Source: JBJGXI01 sp045635475
GTDB taxonomy: Bacteria > Bacillota > Bacilli > Bacillales > Amphibacillaceae
Length of the DNA stretch: 42,047 nucleotides
Direction: 5' to 3'
Assembly: GCF_045635475.1 (NCBI RefSeq)
Contig: NZ_JBJGXI010000047.1
Coordinates: 1 to 42,047 of the forward strand
Within the stretch, counting starts at the first letter, position 1. Each line of letters opens with the position of its first letter. The notes below the pieces were generated by a model. It was not told the origin of the DNA and did not search any database. It saw only the letters and a program-made list of their open reading frames with translations. A program made the position numbers and the translations under genes. Shown here piece by piece: positions 1 to 8,479 of this stretch.

Positions 1-4
1 TTAT

Positions 5-48
5 AAAAAGCGGCTATCCGTTCACTCATGAACGAAAAGCCGCTTTTT
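5..48 (-). terminator. Rho-independent terminator of tcyP
   Basis: An 11-bp perfect inverted repeat (5-15 against 38-48, AAAAAGCGGCT / AGCCGCTTTTT) encloses a second inner stem (CGTTCA / TGAACG). Read on the minus strand it ends in a T run just after the tcyP stop codon. The A and T runs on both flanks mean it could also stop transcription entering from the left. Confidence 0.9.
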
Positions 49-70
49 ATTTTGATTTATTTCCGTATAG

Positions 71-1465
71 TTACATCCCGACTTCCTTTTCAATTGCGCT
101 CGGGTTGTTAAATGTTTTAAGGTTAAGCTTTTTCATAATTCTTGACGTTAATGTTCCCGATACCATCGCATCATTTACATTCAATGCGGTACGGCCCATG
201 TCGATTAACGGTTCAACTGAAATTAATAGACCTGCTAATGCAACTGGTAGGTTCATCGATGAAAGTACGATTAATGCAGCAAAAGTTGCTCCACCACCGA
301 CACCGGCAACACCAAATGAACTAATTCCGATGATTAAAACCAACTGTGCAATAAAACCTGGTGAAAGTGGATCAATACCTTGTGATGGTGCAATCATCAC
401 AGCTAGCATTGCAGGATAAATTCCAGCACAGCCATTTTGCCCGATTGTAGCACCAAATGAAGCAGACATGTTTGCACTGCCCTCATCTACACCTAAGCTG
501 TTCTTTTGCGCAGAAATATTAAGTGGAATCGTACCCGCGCTTGAACGTGATGTGAAAGCAAATCCTAGTACCGGTAAAACCTTACGAAGGTACGTTAATG
601 GATTTAAACCAAAAACTGCAATTAAAATTAAATGAATAACAAACATTGCTAATAGCGCGACATAAGATGCACCAACAAATTTTCCTAGTTCAAGAATTCC
701 CGCAACATCTGTGCTTGCTACTGTGTTGGCCATTAATCCTAAAATACCAAAAGGTGTTAATCGTAAAATTAGCGTCACAATACGCATGACTACTGCATAA
801 ATAGCATTAACTCCAGAAACAAATTTAGCTGCATGCTCTGGTTGTTTTCTACGTACACCAAGTACTGCAACTCCAACAATGATTGAAAAGATTACGACTG
901 CAATCGTCGATGTCGCGCGCGCACCAGTCATATCCGCGAACGGATTACTTGGAATAAAGCTTAAGATTTGCTGTGGAATAGATAAATCCTCCACCGTTCC
1001 TAACCGTTCTTCTAAAGCAATCCCTCGATCATTCTCTGCTTGCCCTGCTTCAATTTGACTAGCATCTAGATTAAATAGATTAGCAGAGATGATCCCAACA
1101 ATCGCTGCAACCATCGCAGTTGTTACTAAAATACCGATGATCCATGCTGACATTTTTCCAAGCTCAGCTGATTTTTCAAGGTTAATAATCGATTGGATAA
1201 TCGATACCATAATTAAAGGAATAACAATCATCATTAGTAGACTAACATAGCCACGGCCAACTATATTGTACCATTCTGTTGTTGTACTAACGATAGCAGA
1301 ATCAGGTTGATAAGCAAGCTGTAGGAAGGTACCTAGTAATATACCAAGACCTAGACCAGTAAACACACGCTTACCAAAAGACACATGCTTTTTTTGCATG
1401 TAAAATAGAATGCCAATAAGTGCTAACATAATAATAATATTCAAGACAATATATAAGGTATCCAT
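71..1465 (-). CDS. tcyP: L-cystine:proton/sodium symporter TcyP
   Basis: 464 residues, the same length as B. subtilis TcyP (YhcL), whose N-terminus it resembles throughout. It belongs to the dicarboxylate/amino acid:cation symporter (DAACS, GltP-like) family and should import cystine across the cytoplasmic membrane. The protein is hydrophobic with about eight predicted membrane segments. The conserved serine-rich re-entrant region (FTSRSSAGTIP, about residues 302-312) and a glycine-rich segment (GVAGVGGGATFAAL, about 383-396) are the substrate and cation binding parts in this family. ATG is preceded by AGGAGGAAT at good spacing. It stands alone with its own promoter and terminator and has no link to the sugar genes. 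No S-box or T-box leader is visible. Confidence 0.92.
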   Translation of the reverse strand: MDTLYIVLNIIIMLALIGILFYMQKKHVSFGKRVFTGLGLGILLGTFLQLAYQPDSAIVSTTTEWYNIVGRGYVSLLMMIVIPLIMVSIIQSIINLEKSAELGKMSAWIIGILVTTAMVAAIVGIISANLFNLDASQIEAGQAENDRGIALEERLGTVEDLSIPQQILSFIPSNPFADMTGARATSTIAVVIFSIIVGVAVLGVRRKQPEHAAKFVSGVNAIYAVVMRIVTLILRLTPFGILGLMANTVASTDVAGILELGKFVGASYVALLAMFVIHLILIAVFGLNPLTYLRKVLPVLGFAFTSRSSAGTIPLNISAQKNSLGVDEGSANMSASFGATIGQNGCAGIYPAMLAVMIAPSQGIDPLSPGFIAQLVLIIGISSFGVAGVGGGATFAALIVLSSMNLPVALAGLLISVEPLIDMGRTALNVNDAMVSGTLTSRIMKKLNLKTFNNPSAIEKEVGM

Positions 1466-1537
1466 CGTGTTCCATTCCTCCTAGACTTCAATAATATTAA
1501 ACCAATTCGCATAAAGCCGATTAGTTTACTCAGAATT

Positions 1538-1566
1538 ATATTACTGCTTTCTTATAAATATGTCAA
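1538..1566 (-). promoter_or_regulatory. Sigma-A promoter of tcyP
   Basis: On the minus strand, TTGACA (1561-1566) and TAATAT (1538-1543) are separated by 17 bases and lie about 75 bases before the tcyP start codon. The -35 matches the consensus exactly; the -10 is acceptable. Confidence 0.7.
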
Positions 1567-1704
1567 AGAATTTGTGTTAGAAGTTCTGACAAAAAGTAGT
1601 GTGCCTTGAGCACTTATTTCAATGATTGTTTGACAGAATATAAATGAATTTTCCAGCACTAATTTATCATTAAATAGTAGAGAATACTCCTGTCATTCAC
1701 ATTT

Positions 1705-1898
1705 CATGGATCGGACACAGACATACTGCAAATGGTGGGAAAGTTACCAACAGAATCAGAGTAGTATTTTGCCGCACGTGGTGGATTAGAACAAAATATA
1801 CACATGGGGTAGCATGGGGAAATTAACTTAAACCCAAGTGTTGCATCGAAGCATCATTTGACAAGGGGCTTTTCCAAAGACGAACATGCGCATAGATG
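1705..1898 (+). pseudogene. Decayed coding remnant, family not recognised
   Basis: One plus-strand frame reads as protein-like sequence (about 64 codons, including LQMVGKLPTESE, AARGGLEQNIHMG and HHLTRGFSKDEHAHR). It is broken by TAG stops after TESE and after NIHMG and closes at TGA 1896-1898. No start codon with a ribosome binding site is present. The amino-acid composition looks like a real gene that has decayed rather than random intergenic DNA, but I cannot place the family. It is much too short to be functional. Confidence 0.4.
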
Positions 1899-2018
1899 AC
1901 TACATAGGAAATGGAAGTGTAATGTGTAAAGGGGTTATATTTATGCTACAAATCTTATTGTAATCGCTATCGTGCTGTAGCACGCAGCTATAACATCACA
2001 GATTTTTCGATTGGTAAC

Positions 2019-2056
2019 CTTGGATTCCTATATGTTCAGATATATAGGAATCCAAG
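2019..2056. repeat. 15-bp perfect stem-loop
   Basis: CTTGGATTCCTATAT (2019-2033) pairs perfectly with 2042-2056 across an 8-base loop. Neither strand has a T run directly after it, so it is not a textbook terminator. It could act as a barrier between tcyP and the GH65 operon, or be the trace of a small mobile or repeated element. Confidence 0.6.
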
Positions 2057-2069
2057 ATTATATCAAATA

Positions 2070-2087
2070 CCGGATGAATTCATCCGG
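2070..2087 (-). terminator. 18-bp palindrome after the GH65 gene, possible transcript end
   Basis: CCGGATGAATTCATCCGG is a perfect palindrome about 30 bases after the GH65 stop codon. In RNA it folds as a compact hairpin that could mark the 3' end of the sulfatase-pgmB-GH65 transcript. The T tail on the minus strand is poor (TATTTGATAT). The same TGCCGGAT/ATCCGGCA arms recur between iolA and iolD. Confidence 0.4.
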
Positions 2088-2117
2088 CACTATATATATA
2101 GCTTTCTGTACTTTTAA

Positions 2118-4391
2118 TTATGCAATCTTTACGTCCTGTCCCAACTCTAAGTGAATCGATTTTCCTCTGTGGGAAATAGTTAATTCTTCACCTTCTAATA
2201 ATGTGTAAGTTACACCATTCTGAGACATCTTCACGCTTAGCAAGCTTCCTTGATATTTCAAATGGAATTTAAGCGAGTTCCATTCATTGGGAAGGGCAGG
2301 AAATAACGACAATCCAGTATCTTTCACTCGTAATCCAGCGAATCCATACACAAGGGCAAGCCAAGTCCCGCCCATATTAGCCATATGAAGACCATCCTTT
2401 GTGTTTCCATGGGTGTTATCTATGTCCAAGCGTGCGGTTTCGTTGAAATAACGATATGCTTTGTCATCGTATCCTAACTTAGATGCCATAATACTATACA
2501 CACAATATGACAAAGATGAATCATGCGTTGTTAATTTCTCATAGTAATCATAGGAGTTCTTGATCGTTTGGAAATCCTGTTGATCCTCTAGTAAAAAATG
2601 AGCTAAAACCGTATCTGCTTGCTTACAGACTTGATAGCGATAAAGTGTTAATGGATGATAGTTAAGTAAAAGCGGGAATTTATCTTTTGGTGTATTCTCC
2701 AAATCCCATAGTTTCTTAGATAAGAAACTATCATCTTGCGCACTAATTTGATACGTTTCATCGTATGGAAGATACATTCTTTCTCCTGCATCTTTCCATT
2801 CCTTCACTTCTTGCTCTGATAGTCCAATCTTATTTACTAGAACATCTAAGCTCTCTTTATTTTTCTCGCTATATATCTGAAAGGCCTTAGCAGCCCACAA
2901 CAAATTGTTCTTTGCCATCGCATTCGTATAATAATTATTATTAACAATACATGTATATTCATCCGGTCCTGTTACATCATCTATCCTAAATTGATCATCC
3001 TTCATGTGACCAGTGTCAATCCACAAGCGTGCTGTTTCGAATAATAGCTCTGCCATATATTCTTGTAAAAAAACATCATCTTTCGTAACTAAATAATATT
3101 GAATATAGCTGTATGCAATATCCGCACTAATATGATACTGGGCTGTTCCGGCTGGGAAAAAGGCCGAACTCTCCCCTCCAGTAATTGTACGCCAGGGGAA
3201 TAACGCTCCTTGTGTATGACCAACTTCTCTCGCTCTTTCTTTTGCACTGTCCAACAAGGAATAACGATGAAGTAATAAGCTACGTGCCATTTCTGGATTG
3301 GTCATTAAAAAGAAAGGTAACATGTAGATTTCTGTATCCCAAAAATAATGACCTTCATAGCCTTCGCCAGATAAACCTTTTGCAGCTATGTTACTGACAG
3401 CATCTTTACCTGCAGATTGGATAAGATGGAATATATTAAAGCGAATGCCTTGTTGAAGCTGTTCATCACCATCAATTTCAATATCTGATGTTTGCCAAAA
3501 ATCGTTTAAGTATTGTTTCTGAACAGTTAATAATTGATCAAAATTTTTTTCTTTTATGTTGTCTTGAATCTCTACAGCTTGTTCAAACAAGGCCTGTCCG
3601 TGCCGCAACGTATCCGTGTAAACATTGTACTTTGTAAATCTAATTGGATTTCTACCATCAACCACATATACTTCTTCAACATGACTATTTGTGGTTTGAC
3701 TATCATACGTATATTGTTTCGCTTCGATTTTAGTAGACGTCACACATGCAACCTCAAGCTCAGATTTATATGTTATATTTTTCACCAAACTATAGTCATT
3801 ATCTTTTTTAACGTCGATTATATTTAATCGTTTGGCATGGCCAGAGGCGACACGAGGATCATCTTTATCAACAAAGTTTGATACACCACCATTAACGTAC
3901 GACACAATTCTAACTTGATCTACATGGCTTATCGGCTCTATTTTAACGTCAATAGCGAAAAGTTCTCTCGTCACAAAAGAGGTGAATCGTCTAAATTGGA
4001 TATATGCTTCTTTTCCACTAGGAGATTTCCAATGAATAATACGGTCCAAAAATCCTGCATCAAGGTGTAAGTGTCGATTAAAATCAATCACTTCCCCTTC
4101 AAAAAGTGAAAAGCGGTCATCATCCAAATAAATTTCAATCGTTTGCCCGTCAATTACATTTAACAATTTCTGCTGTGTTTCAGGAAATCCATGTAATTTT
4201 TCGCCATAACTAATATCCGTGATATCGTGAAAAGCATTAATATATGTCCCACGAATTGATTGAAACGAATCGGTATAACCCTCTTCAAAGTTACCTCGAA
4301 CCCCTAGATATCCATTACCTAAAGAAAGAAGGCTTTCATCAACAAGTAAGCTGGGATTATCCAAATTCTGTTTTGTTAATTTCCATGTCAT
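2118..4391 (-). CDS. GH65 family disaccharide (alpha-glucoside) phosphorylase
   Basis: About 757 residues from the preferred ATG at 4391, the usual size for GH65 inverting phosphorylases. These cytosolic enzymes cleave an alpha-glucosidic bond with phosphate, giving beta-glucose-1-phosphate. The catalytic glutamate is in GPDEY (E490 if counted from an upstream in-frame ATG at 4427); the sugar-binding stretch GYEGHYFWDTE and the C-terminal THDSSLS and MANMGGTWLALVYGFAG segments are typical. The 4391 start has GGGGTG six bases before it; the 4427 ATG overlaps the pgmB stop and would add 12 residues. The adjacent beta-phosphoglucomutase uses the product. Specificity cannot be read here: maltose, kojibiose, nigerose, trehalose, glucosylglycerol or glucosyl-rhamnose are all possible in this family. 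Confidence 0.88.
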   Translation of the reverse strand: MTWKLTKQNLDNPSLLVDESLLSLGNGYLGVRGNFEEGYTDSFQSIRGTYINAFHDITDISYGEKLHGFPETQQKLLNVIDGQTIEIYLDDDRFSLFEGEVIDFNRHLHLDAGFLDRIIHWKSPSGKEAYIQFRRFTSFVTRELFAIDVKIEPISHVDQVRIVSYVNGGVSNFVDKDDPRVASGHAKRLNIIDVKKDNDYSLVKNITYKSELEVACVTSTKIEAKQYTYDSQTTNSHVEEVYVVDGRNPIRFTKYNVYTDTLRHGQALFEQAVEIQDNIKEKNFDQLLTVQKQYLNDFWQTSDIEIDGDEQLQQGIRFNIFHLIQSAGKDAVSNIAAKGLSGEGYEGHYFWDTEIYMLPFFLMTNPEMARSLLLHRYSLLDSAKERAREVGHTQGALFPWRTITGGESSAFFPAGTAQYHISADIAYSYIQYYLVTKDDVFLQEYMAELLFETARLWIDTGHMKDDQFRIDDVTGPDEYTCIVNNNYYTNAMAKNNLLWAAKAFQIYSEKNKESLDVLVNKIGLSEQEVKEWKDAGERMYLPYDETYQISAQDDSFLSKKLWDLENTPKDKFPLLLNYHPLTLYRYQVCKQADTVLAHFLLEDQQDFQTIKNSYDYYEKLTTHDSSLSYCVYSIMASKLGYDDKAYRYFNETARLDIDNTHGNTKDGLHMANMGGTWLALVYGFAGLRVKDTGLSLFPALPNEWNSLKFHLKYQGSLLSVKMSQNGVTYTLLEGEELTISHRGKSIHLELGQDVKIA

Positions 4392-4423
4392 AGTTAGCAC
4401 CCCGTCTAAGATAATGTTCGGGT

Positions 4424-5101
4424 TCATCTTTCACTTACCCAATCCTGATAACGATCAATAATTTTTTGAAAATCTAACTCATTTGTACTCATCACTTTAT
4501 AATCTGCACCAATTAATTGTTCTCCAACACCCACGGAAAACATTTCAGCTCCATTAATGGCCTCTACTCCAGATTGCGCATCCTCTATACCGACACAATC
4601 TGAGTACGCTACCTCCAGCGCTTCTGCAGCTGTTGTAAATGTTTCAGGATCAGGTTTACCTTTTGTCACCTTAGCAGCATCTACTAGATAATCGAAATGG
4701 TTAGTAAGTCCTAGTTGCTCTAATACTGCAGGTGCATTTTTACTTGCTGAACCCAAGGCGACCTTGATTTCATACTTTTTAATTTTATTCAGTAAAACTT
4801 CAATACCAGGTAAGATGTCATTTGAATTTATTTTATCTATTAATTTTTTAAAATGATCATTCTTCTGCGTGGCATATTTTTCTTTCTCTTGTTCCGTCAT
4901 TTCAGCTAAAGAAGGGGCTAATGATAAAATTCGTTCTAGCGATTTTATTCGACTGATGCCTTTTAACTGCTCATTGAATGCTCGATCAATCGAAACACCT
5001 AATTCTTCCCCTAATTCCTTCCAAGCTAAATAGTGAAACTCTGCCGTGTCGGTAATGATGCCATCTAAATCGAATATAAATGCTCTTGGATATCTCGTCA
5101 T
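4424..5101 (-). CDS. pgmB: Beta-phosphoglucomutase (HAD superfamily)
   Basis: About 225 residues. It converts beta-glucose-1-phosphate, the GH65 product, to glucose-6-phosphate for glycolysis. HAD motifs are in order: nucleophile and acid/base aspartates in FDLDGIITD near the N-terminus, GSASKNA (motif II), the KGKPDPE lysine (motif III) and IEDAQSG (metal-binding acids). An AAGGAGC ribosome binding site six to seven bases before the ATG at 5101 fixes the start; an earlier ATG at 5125 is unsupported. It sits 32 bases before the GH65 gene, the classic GH65-pgmB pair as in B. subtilis yvdK-pgcM. A maltose/trehalose-type beta-PGM is most likely. Confidence 0.92.
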   Translation of the reverse strand: MTRYPRAFIFDLDGIITDTAEFHYLAWKELGEELGVSIDRAFNEQLKGISRIKSLERILSLAPSLAEMTEQEKEKYATQKNDHFKKLIDKINSNDILPGIEVLLNKIKKYEIKVALGSASKNAPAVLEQLGLTNHFDYLVDAAKVTKGKPDPETFTTAAEALEVAYSDCVGIEDAQSGVEAINGAEMFSVGVGEQLIGADYKVMSTNELDFQKIIDRYQDWVSER

Positions 5102-5264
5102 TGGTGATGCTCCTTTAAACTGCAAAATGTCATTTTCTTAGCTTGTTGTCACAACCTACATTTAAAACATACATAATACTGAACACGTACACGTTCTGAT
5201 TTTTCAATTCATAAATATAGTACAAGTATGGAAGTGGGCTCATCTACTCACACACTAGTACACC

Positions 5265-6578
5265 TCATTTCTTTTTATACGTATTTCCTTTTTCTTCTTC
5301 ATCCTTCCATCCTGGAGCCACTTCTCCATGAACAGGACCTTGTAACAATGGATCATTCGTTTTGACCATCCATTCGTCCACTTTCGCTCGCAATTTCTTA
5401 ACAACATCTGCATATCGTTCGTTATAAGCAACATTGTTTTGCTCTAGTGGATCATTTTGAAGGTCATATAGTTCTTCTTCTATATTAGCTACGTAATATT
5501 CTTCTCTCACATCTTGACCTGCTAAGCTCTCATGTATATCTAAAGGAAGATATACTTTAGGTCCATCCTCAAAATTATGAATATATTTATAATCGTTAGT
5601 GCGAACTCCACGCATCGGATGATATCTATCATGCCAAGTTAATTCACAGAAAAAGCTTTCCCGCGGTTGATATGCTTCCTTTCTTAATAATGGTAAAAAG
5701 CTATAGCCATCTATTTCTTCCGGTATATTTGCTTCTGCTAATTCCAACAAAGTTGGCATTAAATCAACATTGCAAAGGAGCTCATCCCTATTAACTCCCT
5801 CTTTAACCATTCCATTTGGAAATTTCATAATTAATGCAGTCTCTAAACCAGATTCAAGCAAAGTCCCTTTCGCTCGTGGGAATGGTATACCATGATCGGT
5901 TGTATAAATGATAATTGTATTTTCAGACAATCCTGTCTCTTTCAATTTATTCTTAATTCTTCCTATCGCACGATCCAACTCTTTTACTGAACCATGAAAA
6001 TGCGCAATATCATTTCTAATCCCTTCCTTATCTGGTAAGTAGGAGGGGACTTCGATCGAATTTATTGGATCTGGCTTAAAATGATCAACAGGTAAATGGG
6101 TTTCCTCAAAACCAACTGATGCATAAAAAGGTGAATCATAATCAGCGTCAGCTTTTTCCTCTAAAAAGACTTCAAATTTTTCTGTTACACGACTAGCAGT
6201 ATTGCCAGGAACTTTCACTACATGTTGATAGCCTAACTTTTCTCCATCTCGTTCGCCGTCAATCGACTCATGGAAAAATCCAAATAAGTGTGTTTCATAC
6301 CCTGCTTTGCTCATTTCTGATGGAATTGTTTTAGTATCTTTTTCCATCGTGTGTCCCATGTGTGCTAATCCTAGCATTCCGTGGTTATGTCCATACTTCC
6401 CAGTTAAAATGCTAGCTCGACTTGGACTACATTGAGGTTGAGAACAAAAATAATTATCAAATCGAATGCCTTCTTCAGCTAATTCGTCTAATTCTGGGGT
6501 TGCTATCTTTTTGCCATAGGTACCTAAATATCTACCCGTATCATGAGAAATCACCATAATAATGTTTGTTTTTTTCAA
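5265..6578 (-). CDS. S1-family sulfatase, Cys-type, cytoplasmic
   Basis: About 437 residues of the alkaline-phosphatase-like sulfatase fold. Near the N-terminus are NIIMVISHDTGRYLG, with a metal-ligand aspartate, and QCSPSRASILTG, the C-x-P-S-R signature whose cysteine must be oxidised to formylglycine. Later, YTTDHGIPFPRAKGTL carries the second metal-binding Asp-His. There is no signal peptide, so it acts on an imported sulfated sugar. An ATG at 6593 lies inside the GGAGG ribosome binding site; the TTG at 6578, seven bases after GGAGG, is the better start and gives MKKTNIIM, a normal sulfatase beginning. No maturase gene is in the window. The substrate is unknown. Confidence 0.87.
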   Translation of the reverse strand: MKKTNIIMVISHDTGRYLGTYGKKIATPELDELAEEGIRFDNYFCSQPQCSPSRASILTGKYGHNHGMLGLAHMGHTMEKDTKTIPSEMSKAGYETHLFGFFHESIDGERDGEKLGYQHVVKVPGNTASRVTEKFEVFLEEKADADYDSPFYASVGFEETHLPVDHFKPDPINSIEVPSYLPDKEGIRNDIAHFHGSVKELDRAIGRIKNKLKETGLSENTIIIYTTDHGIPFPRAKGTLLESGLETALIMKFPNGMVKEGVNRDELLCNVDLMPTLLELAEANIPEEIDGYSFLPLLRKEAYQPRESFFCELTWHDRYHPMRGVRTNDYKYIHNFEDGPKVYLPLDIHESLAGQDVREEYYVANIEEELYDLQNDPLEQNNVAYNERYADVVKKLRAKVDEWMVKTNDPLLQGPVHGEVAPGWKDEEEKGNTYKKK

Positions 6579-6598
6579 AGTTATTTCCTCCATAAGTC

Positions 6599-6612
6599 AA
6601 ACGCCTGCGTTT
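6599..6612. promoter_or_regulatory. Inverted repeat AAACGC-CT-GCGTTT before the sulfatase
   Basis: A 6+6-bp inverted repeat around 2 central bases lies just upstream of the sulfatase ribosome binding site. It could be an operator or a short leader hairpin; no protein can be assigned. Confidence 0.3.
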
Positions 6613-6679
6613 TAAAAGTAGTAAAAATCGATTGTCCAAACTACCTAAAGACCGGTTAATATATTTCCAGATGAAAAAA

Positions 6680-6709
6680 ATTATATAATTGCTTTTTATT
6701 TGGAAGCAA
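6680..6709 (-). promoter_or_regulatory. Probable promoter of the sulfatase-pgmB-GH65 unit
   Basis: On the minus strand, TTGCTT (6704-6709) and a perfect TATAAT (6680-6685) are 18 bases apart, about 100 bases before the sulfatase start. A 7-bp inverted repeat (ATTGCTT / AAGCAAT) covers the -35 and most of the spacer and could be a regulator site, for instance for the nearby AraC protein. Confidence 0.5.
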
Positions 6710-6788
6710 TAGGATTTTATAAGCGAGGTTTGTTCCTTAAATTAAATCACCAATTAAGTTAGGCATAAAAAACATCACTCGAGCTAAG

Positions 6789-7204
6789 TTAACCGTACAT
6801 AACTTTGACGTAACCAGCAATGCAAACATTAACCCGATTAAATTTACTGAGATAACCGATAGAACAGTAAATTTCACTGTCATCCACATAGAAGCTAAAA
6901 ACCGTTAAAGGATCTAATCCCTCCGCTTCAATATTTGTTAGAGCAGAAATAAATTTGAACTCATTCACAATATAGTCATGTCCTGTCTCACTTGTATGCA
7001 ACCAGTTAATGAAATCATTAGCTGCTTGAATTTCAAGCATCACATTTTTTGAGTTAATTGCCCAGTTATTCTTCCCCACACCAACTGGCAACTTATCGTT
7101 ATCCTTGAACGGTAAAGGTAACATTCCTATCTCGAAGTCTAAATCATAATCCTCGAACATTCCCATGACCAGTTTCCTTGGTGAATCGTCGCTGTATTTC
7201 CTGC
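6789..7204 (-). pseudogene. Decayed ABC sugar-binding protein fragment
   Basis: The readable part resembles the C-terminal half of CUT1 solute-binding proteins: FEIGMLPLPFKDNDKLPVG, KNNWAINSKN, AANDFINWLHTSETGHDYIV and EFKFISALTNIEAEGLDPL. Upstream, a different frame continues the same protein (7204 to 7160 reads AGNTATIHQGNWSWE), so a frameshift lies near 7160. A further in-frame TAA follows at 7220-7222. The signal peptide and N-terminal lobe are gone, and after about 6920 the family likeness fades. It is a dead remnant of a second sugar ABC importer that probably belonged with the neighbouring sulfatase, pgmB and GH65. The permease genes are absent. Confidence 0.75.
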
Positions 7205-7479
7205 AGTGAGAATGGCTAGTTACTTAAGTGGCCAATTAAGAAATATGCTTCTTGACCAAGACTAAGTCATTTATACCTTGATCATTGGGATCTTCTAAAG
7301 TATAAGAAAAATACGACGCCAGTAATATTAATACTATTTTTTTTATCTTTTTTTCTGAAATTAGTAATGGTATATGGAACCAACCTTGACTAAATCACTT
7401 TTATTTTAAAATAAAATCGCTTACAATTATATTAATATTTTTAGGTGTGTGATAATATTTTTGTTACTTAGGAGGAAAT
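7205..7479. other. Regulatory gap before the AraC gene
   Basis: Contains the last traces of the decayed binding protein (to about 7260), AT-rich sequence, a cre-like site (7412-7425) and the AraC ribosome binding site. A TTGACT at 7386-7391 could be a -35, but no convincing -10 follows at normal spacing. Confidence 0.5.
7412..7425 (+). promoter_or_regulatory. cre-like site upstream of the AraC gene
   Basis: TAAAATCGCTTACA matches the CcpA operator consensus TGWAANCGNTNWCA at all but one defined position. It lies about 58 bases before the AraC gene start, a usual place for carbon catabolite control. The centre CGCTTA is shared with the other operator-like sites in this window. Confidence 0.5.
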
Positions 7480-7482
7480 ATG

Positions 7483-8223
7483 ATGCACAATGGAACCAGA
7501 AATAAACTACATTCTCAATTTTTGAAGCTGCAATTAATTAACAAAAAAGAAGAGTATATACACCCTTCCTTTTTAATGGAAACCAGATTACAAGAAGCAA
7601 TTATGCACGCTGACTTGTCTCAGGCATTAAATATTTTAGAAAGTATAAATAAAGATCAACGCCCTTCATTAGCAACTACTTCTATAGTAAGGTCATTAAA
7701 AAATTCACTGATTTGCTCCTGCACTTTATTTACAAGAGCGATCATTAATGGAGGAATAAATCCGGAGAAGGCTTTTACGTTAAGTGACGTGTATATTCTC
7801 GAAATTGAATCCCGGGAAACTGTGGAGTCTTTGAGTAATCTAGAATATGACATGCTCAAACATTTTATAGATGTTTTAGGTAATGAAGATATTTCTCCAT
7901 ATAGCAATACAGTCAACCAATCCGTTGCTTATATTAGCGAAAATATACTGCAAGACTTATCTCTTAAATCCATAAGTGATTATTGCTATGTGAATTCAAG
8001 TTATTTATCACACATTTTCAAGAAAGAGGTTGGATTGTCGATCGTAAAGTATATTAATAAAAAACGAGTTGAGGAAGCCAAACATCTACTGTTGCATACA
8101 ACAAGTTCAATATCTGAAATAGCCTTACTATTTCGATTTTGCAACCAAAGCTATTTTACTCAACAATTCAAACTATACGAGGGTTTAACACCGAAGGAAT
8201 TTAGGGATAAAAGGTTTTTATAG
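7483..8223 (+). CDS. AraC-family transcriptional regulator
   Basis: About 246 residues and the only plus-strand gene that looks intact. The last ~100 residues form the AraC/XylS double helix-turn-helix: SVAYISENILQDLSLKSISDYCYVNSSYLSHIFKKE is the first motif region, and ISEIALLFRFCNQSYFTQQFKLYEGLTPKEFR is the second with its family signature. The N-terminal ~140 residues resemble the linker and dimerisation part of YSIRK/AraC-type regulators, without a clear cupin. Two ATGs are adjacent; AGGAGG seven bases before the second (7483) favours that one. It reads away from the sulfatase-pgmB-GH65 unit and the broken sugar-binding gene, so it probably controlled that system. A typical three-domain sensor is not present. 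Confidence 0.85.
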   Translation: MHNGTRNKLHSQFLKLQLINKKEEYIHPSFLMETRLQEAIMHADLSQALNILESINKDQRPSLATTSIVRSLKNSLICSCTLFTRAIINGGINPEKAFTLSDVYILEIESRETVESLSNLEYDMLKHFIDVLGNEDISPYSNTVNQSVAYISENILQDLSLKSISDYCYVNSSYLSHIFKKEVGLSIVKYINKKRVEEAKHLLLHTTSSISEIALLFRFCNQSYFTQQFKLYEGLTPKEFRDKRFL

Positions 8224-8479
8224 AAGTGCTGAAGTTGTGAAAAACTAAAAATTTCAGTTGTATTAACCCATTAACCCTTATGCAATTAGTACTCTTCTTA
8301 CATAATTTTCACAATGTCTCACTGTGTTAAGTGAACGTAATTGATTGTAGATCAATTACAAGCGGATATATCGAAGCCAAGCTAGGATCATACCTTTTTT
8401 CGTTATACCCTGTACAATAATGCTATTTTGTTGTATTAGTCTGGTAAGATGACTCTACTTAAAGTTAGCTTTCAGCATA

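Larger units (their letters stand above)
1466..2117. other. Gene-free gap between tcyP and the GH65 gene
   Basis: 650 bases without an intact gene. It contains the tcyP promoter, a decayed coding remnant on the plus strand (1705-1898), a 15-bp perfect hairpin (2019-2056) and an 18-bp palindrome (2070-2087) just after the GH65 stop codon. The rest shows nothing I can name. Confidence 0.7.

Noticed and set aside
1466..1700. S-box or T-box leader for the cystine transporter
   Set aside because: The predicted transcript leader is only about 65 bases and shows none of the conserved elements.
8337..8359. Stem-loop GTAATTGAT / ATCAATTAC as a terminator of the AraC gene
   Set aside because: The stem is AT-rich and has no T run after it; it lies more than 110 bases past the stop codon.
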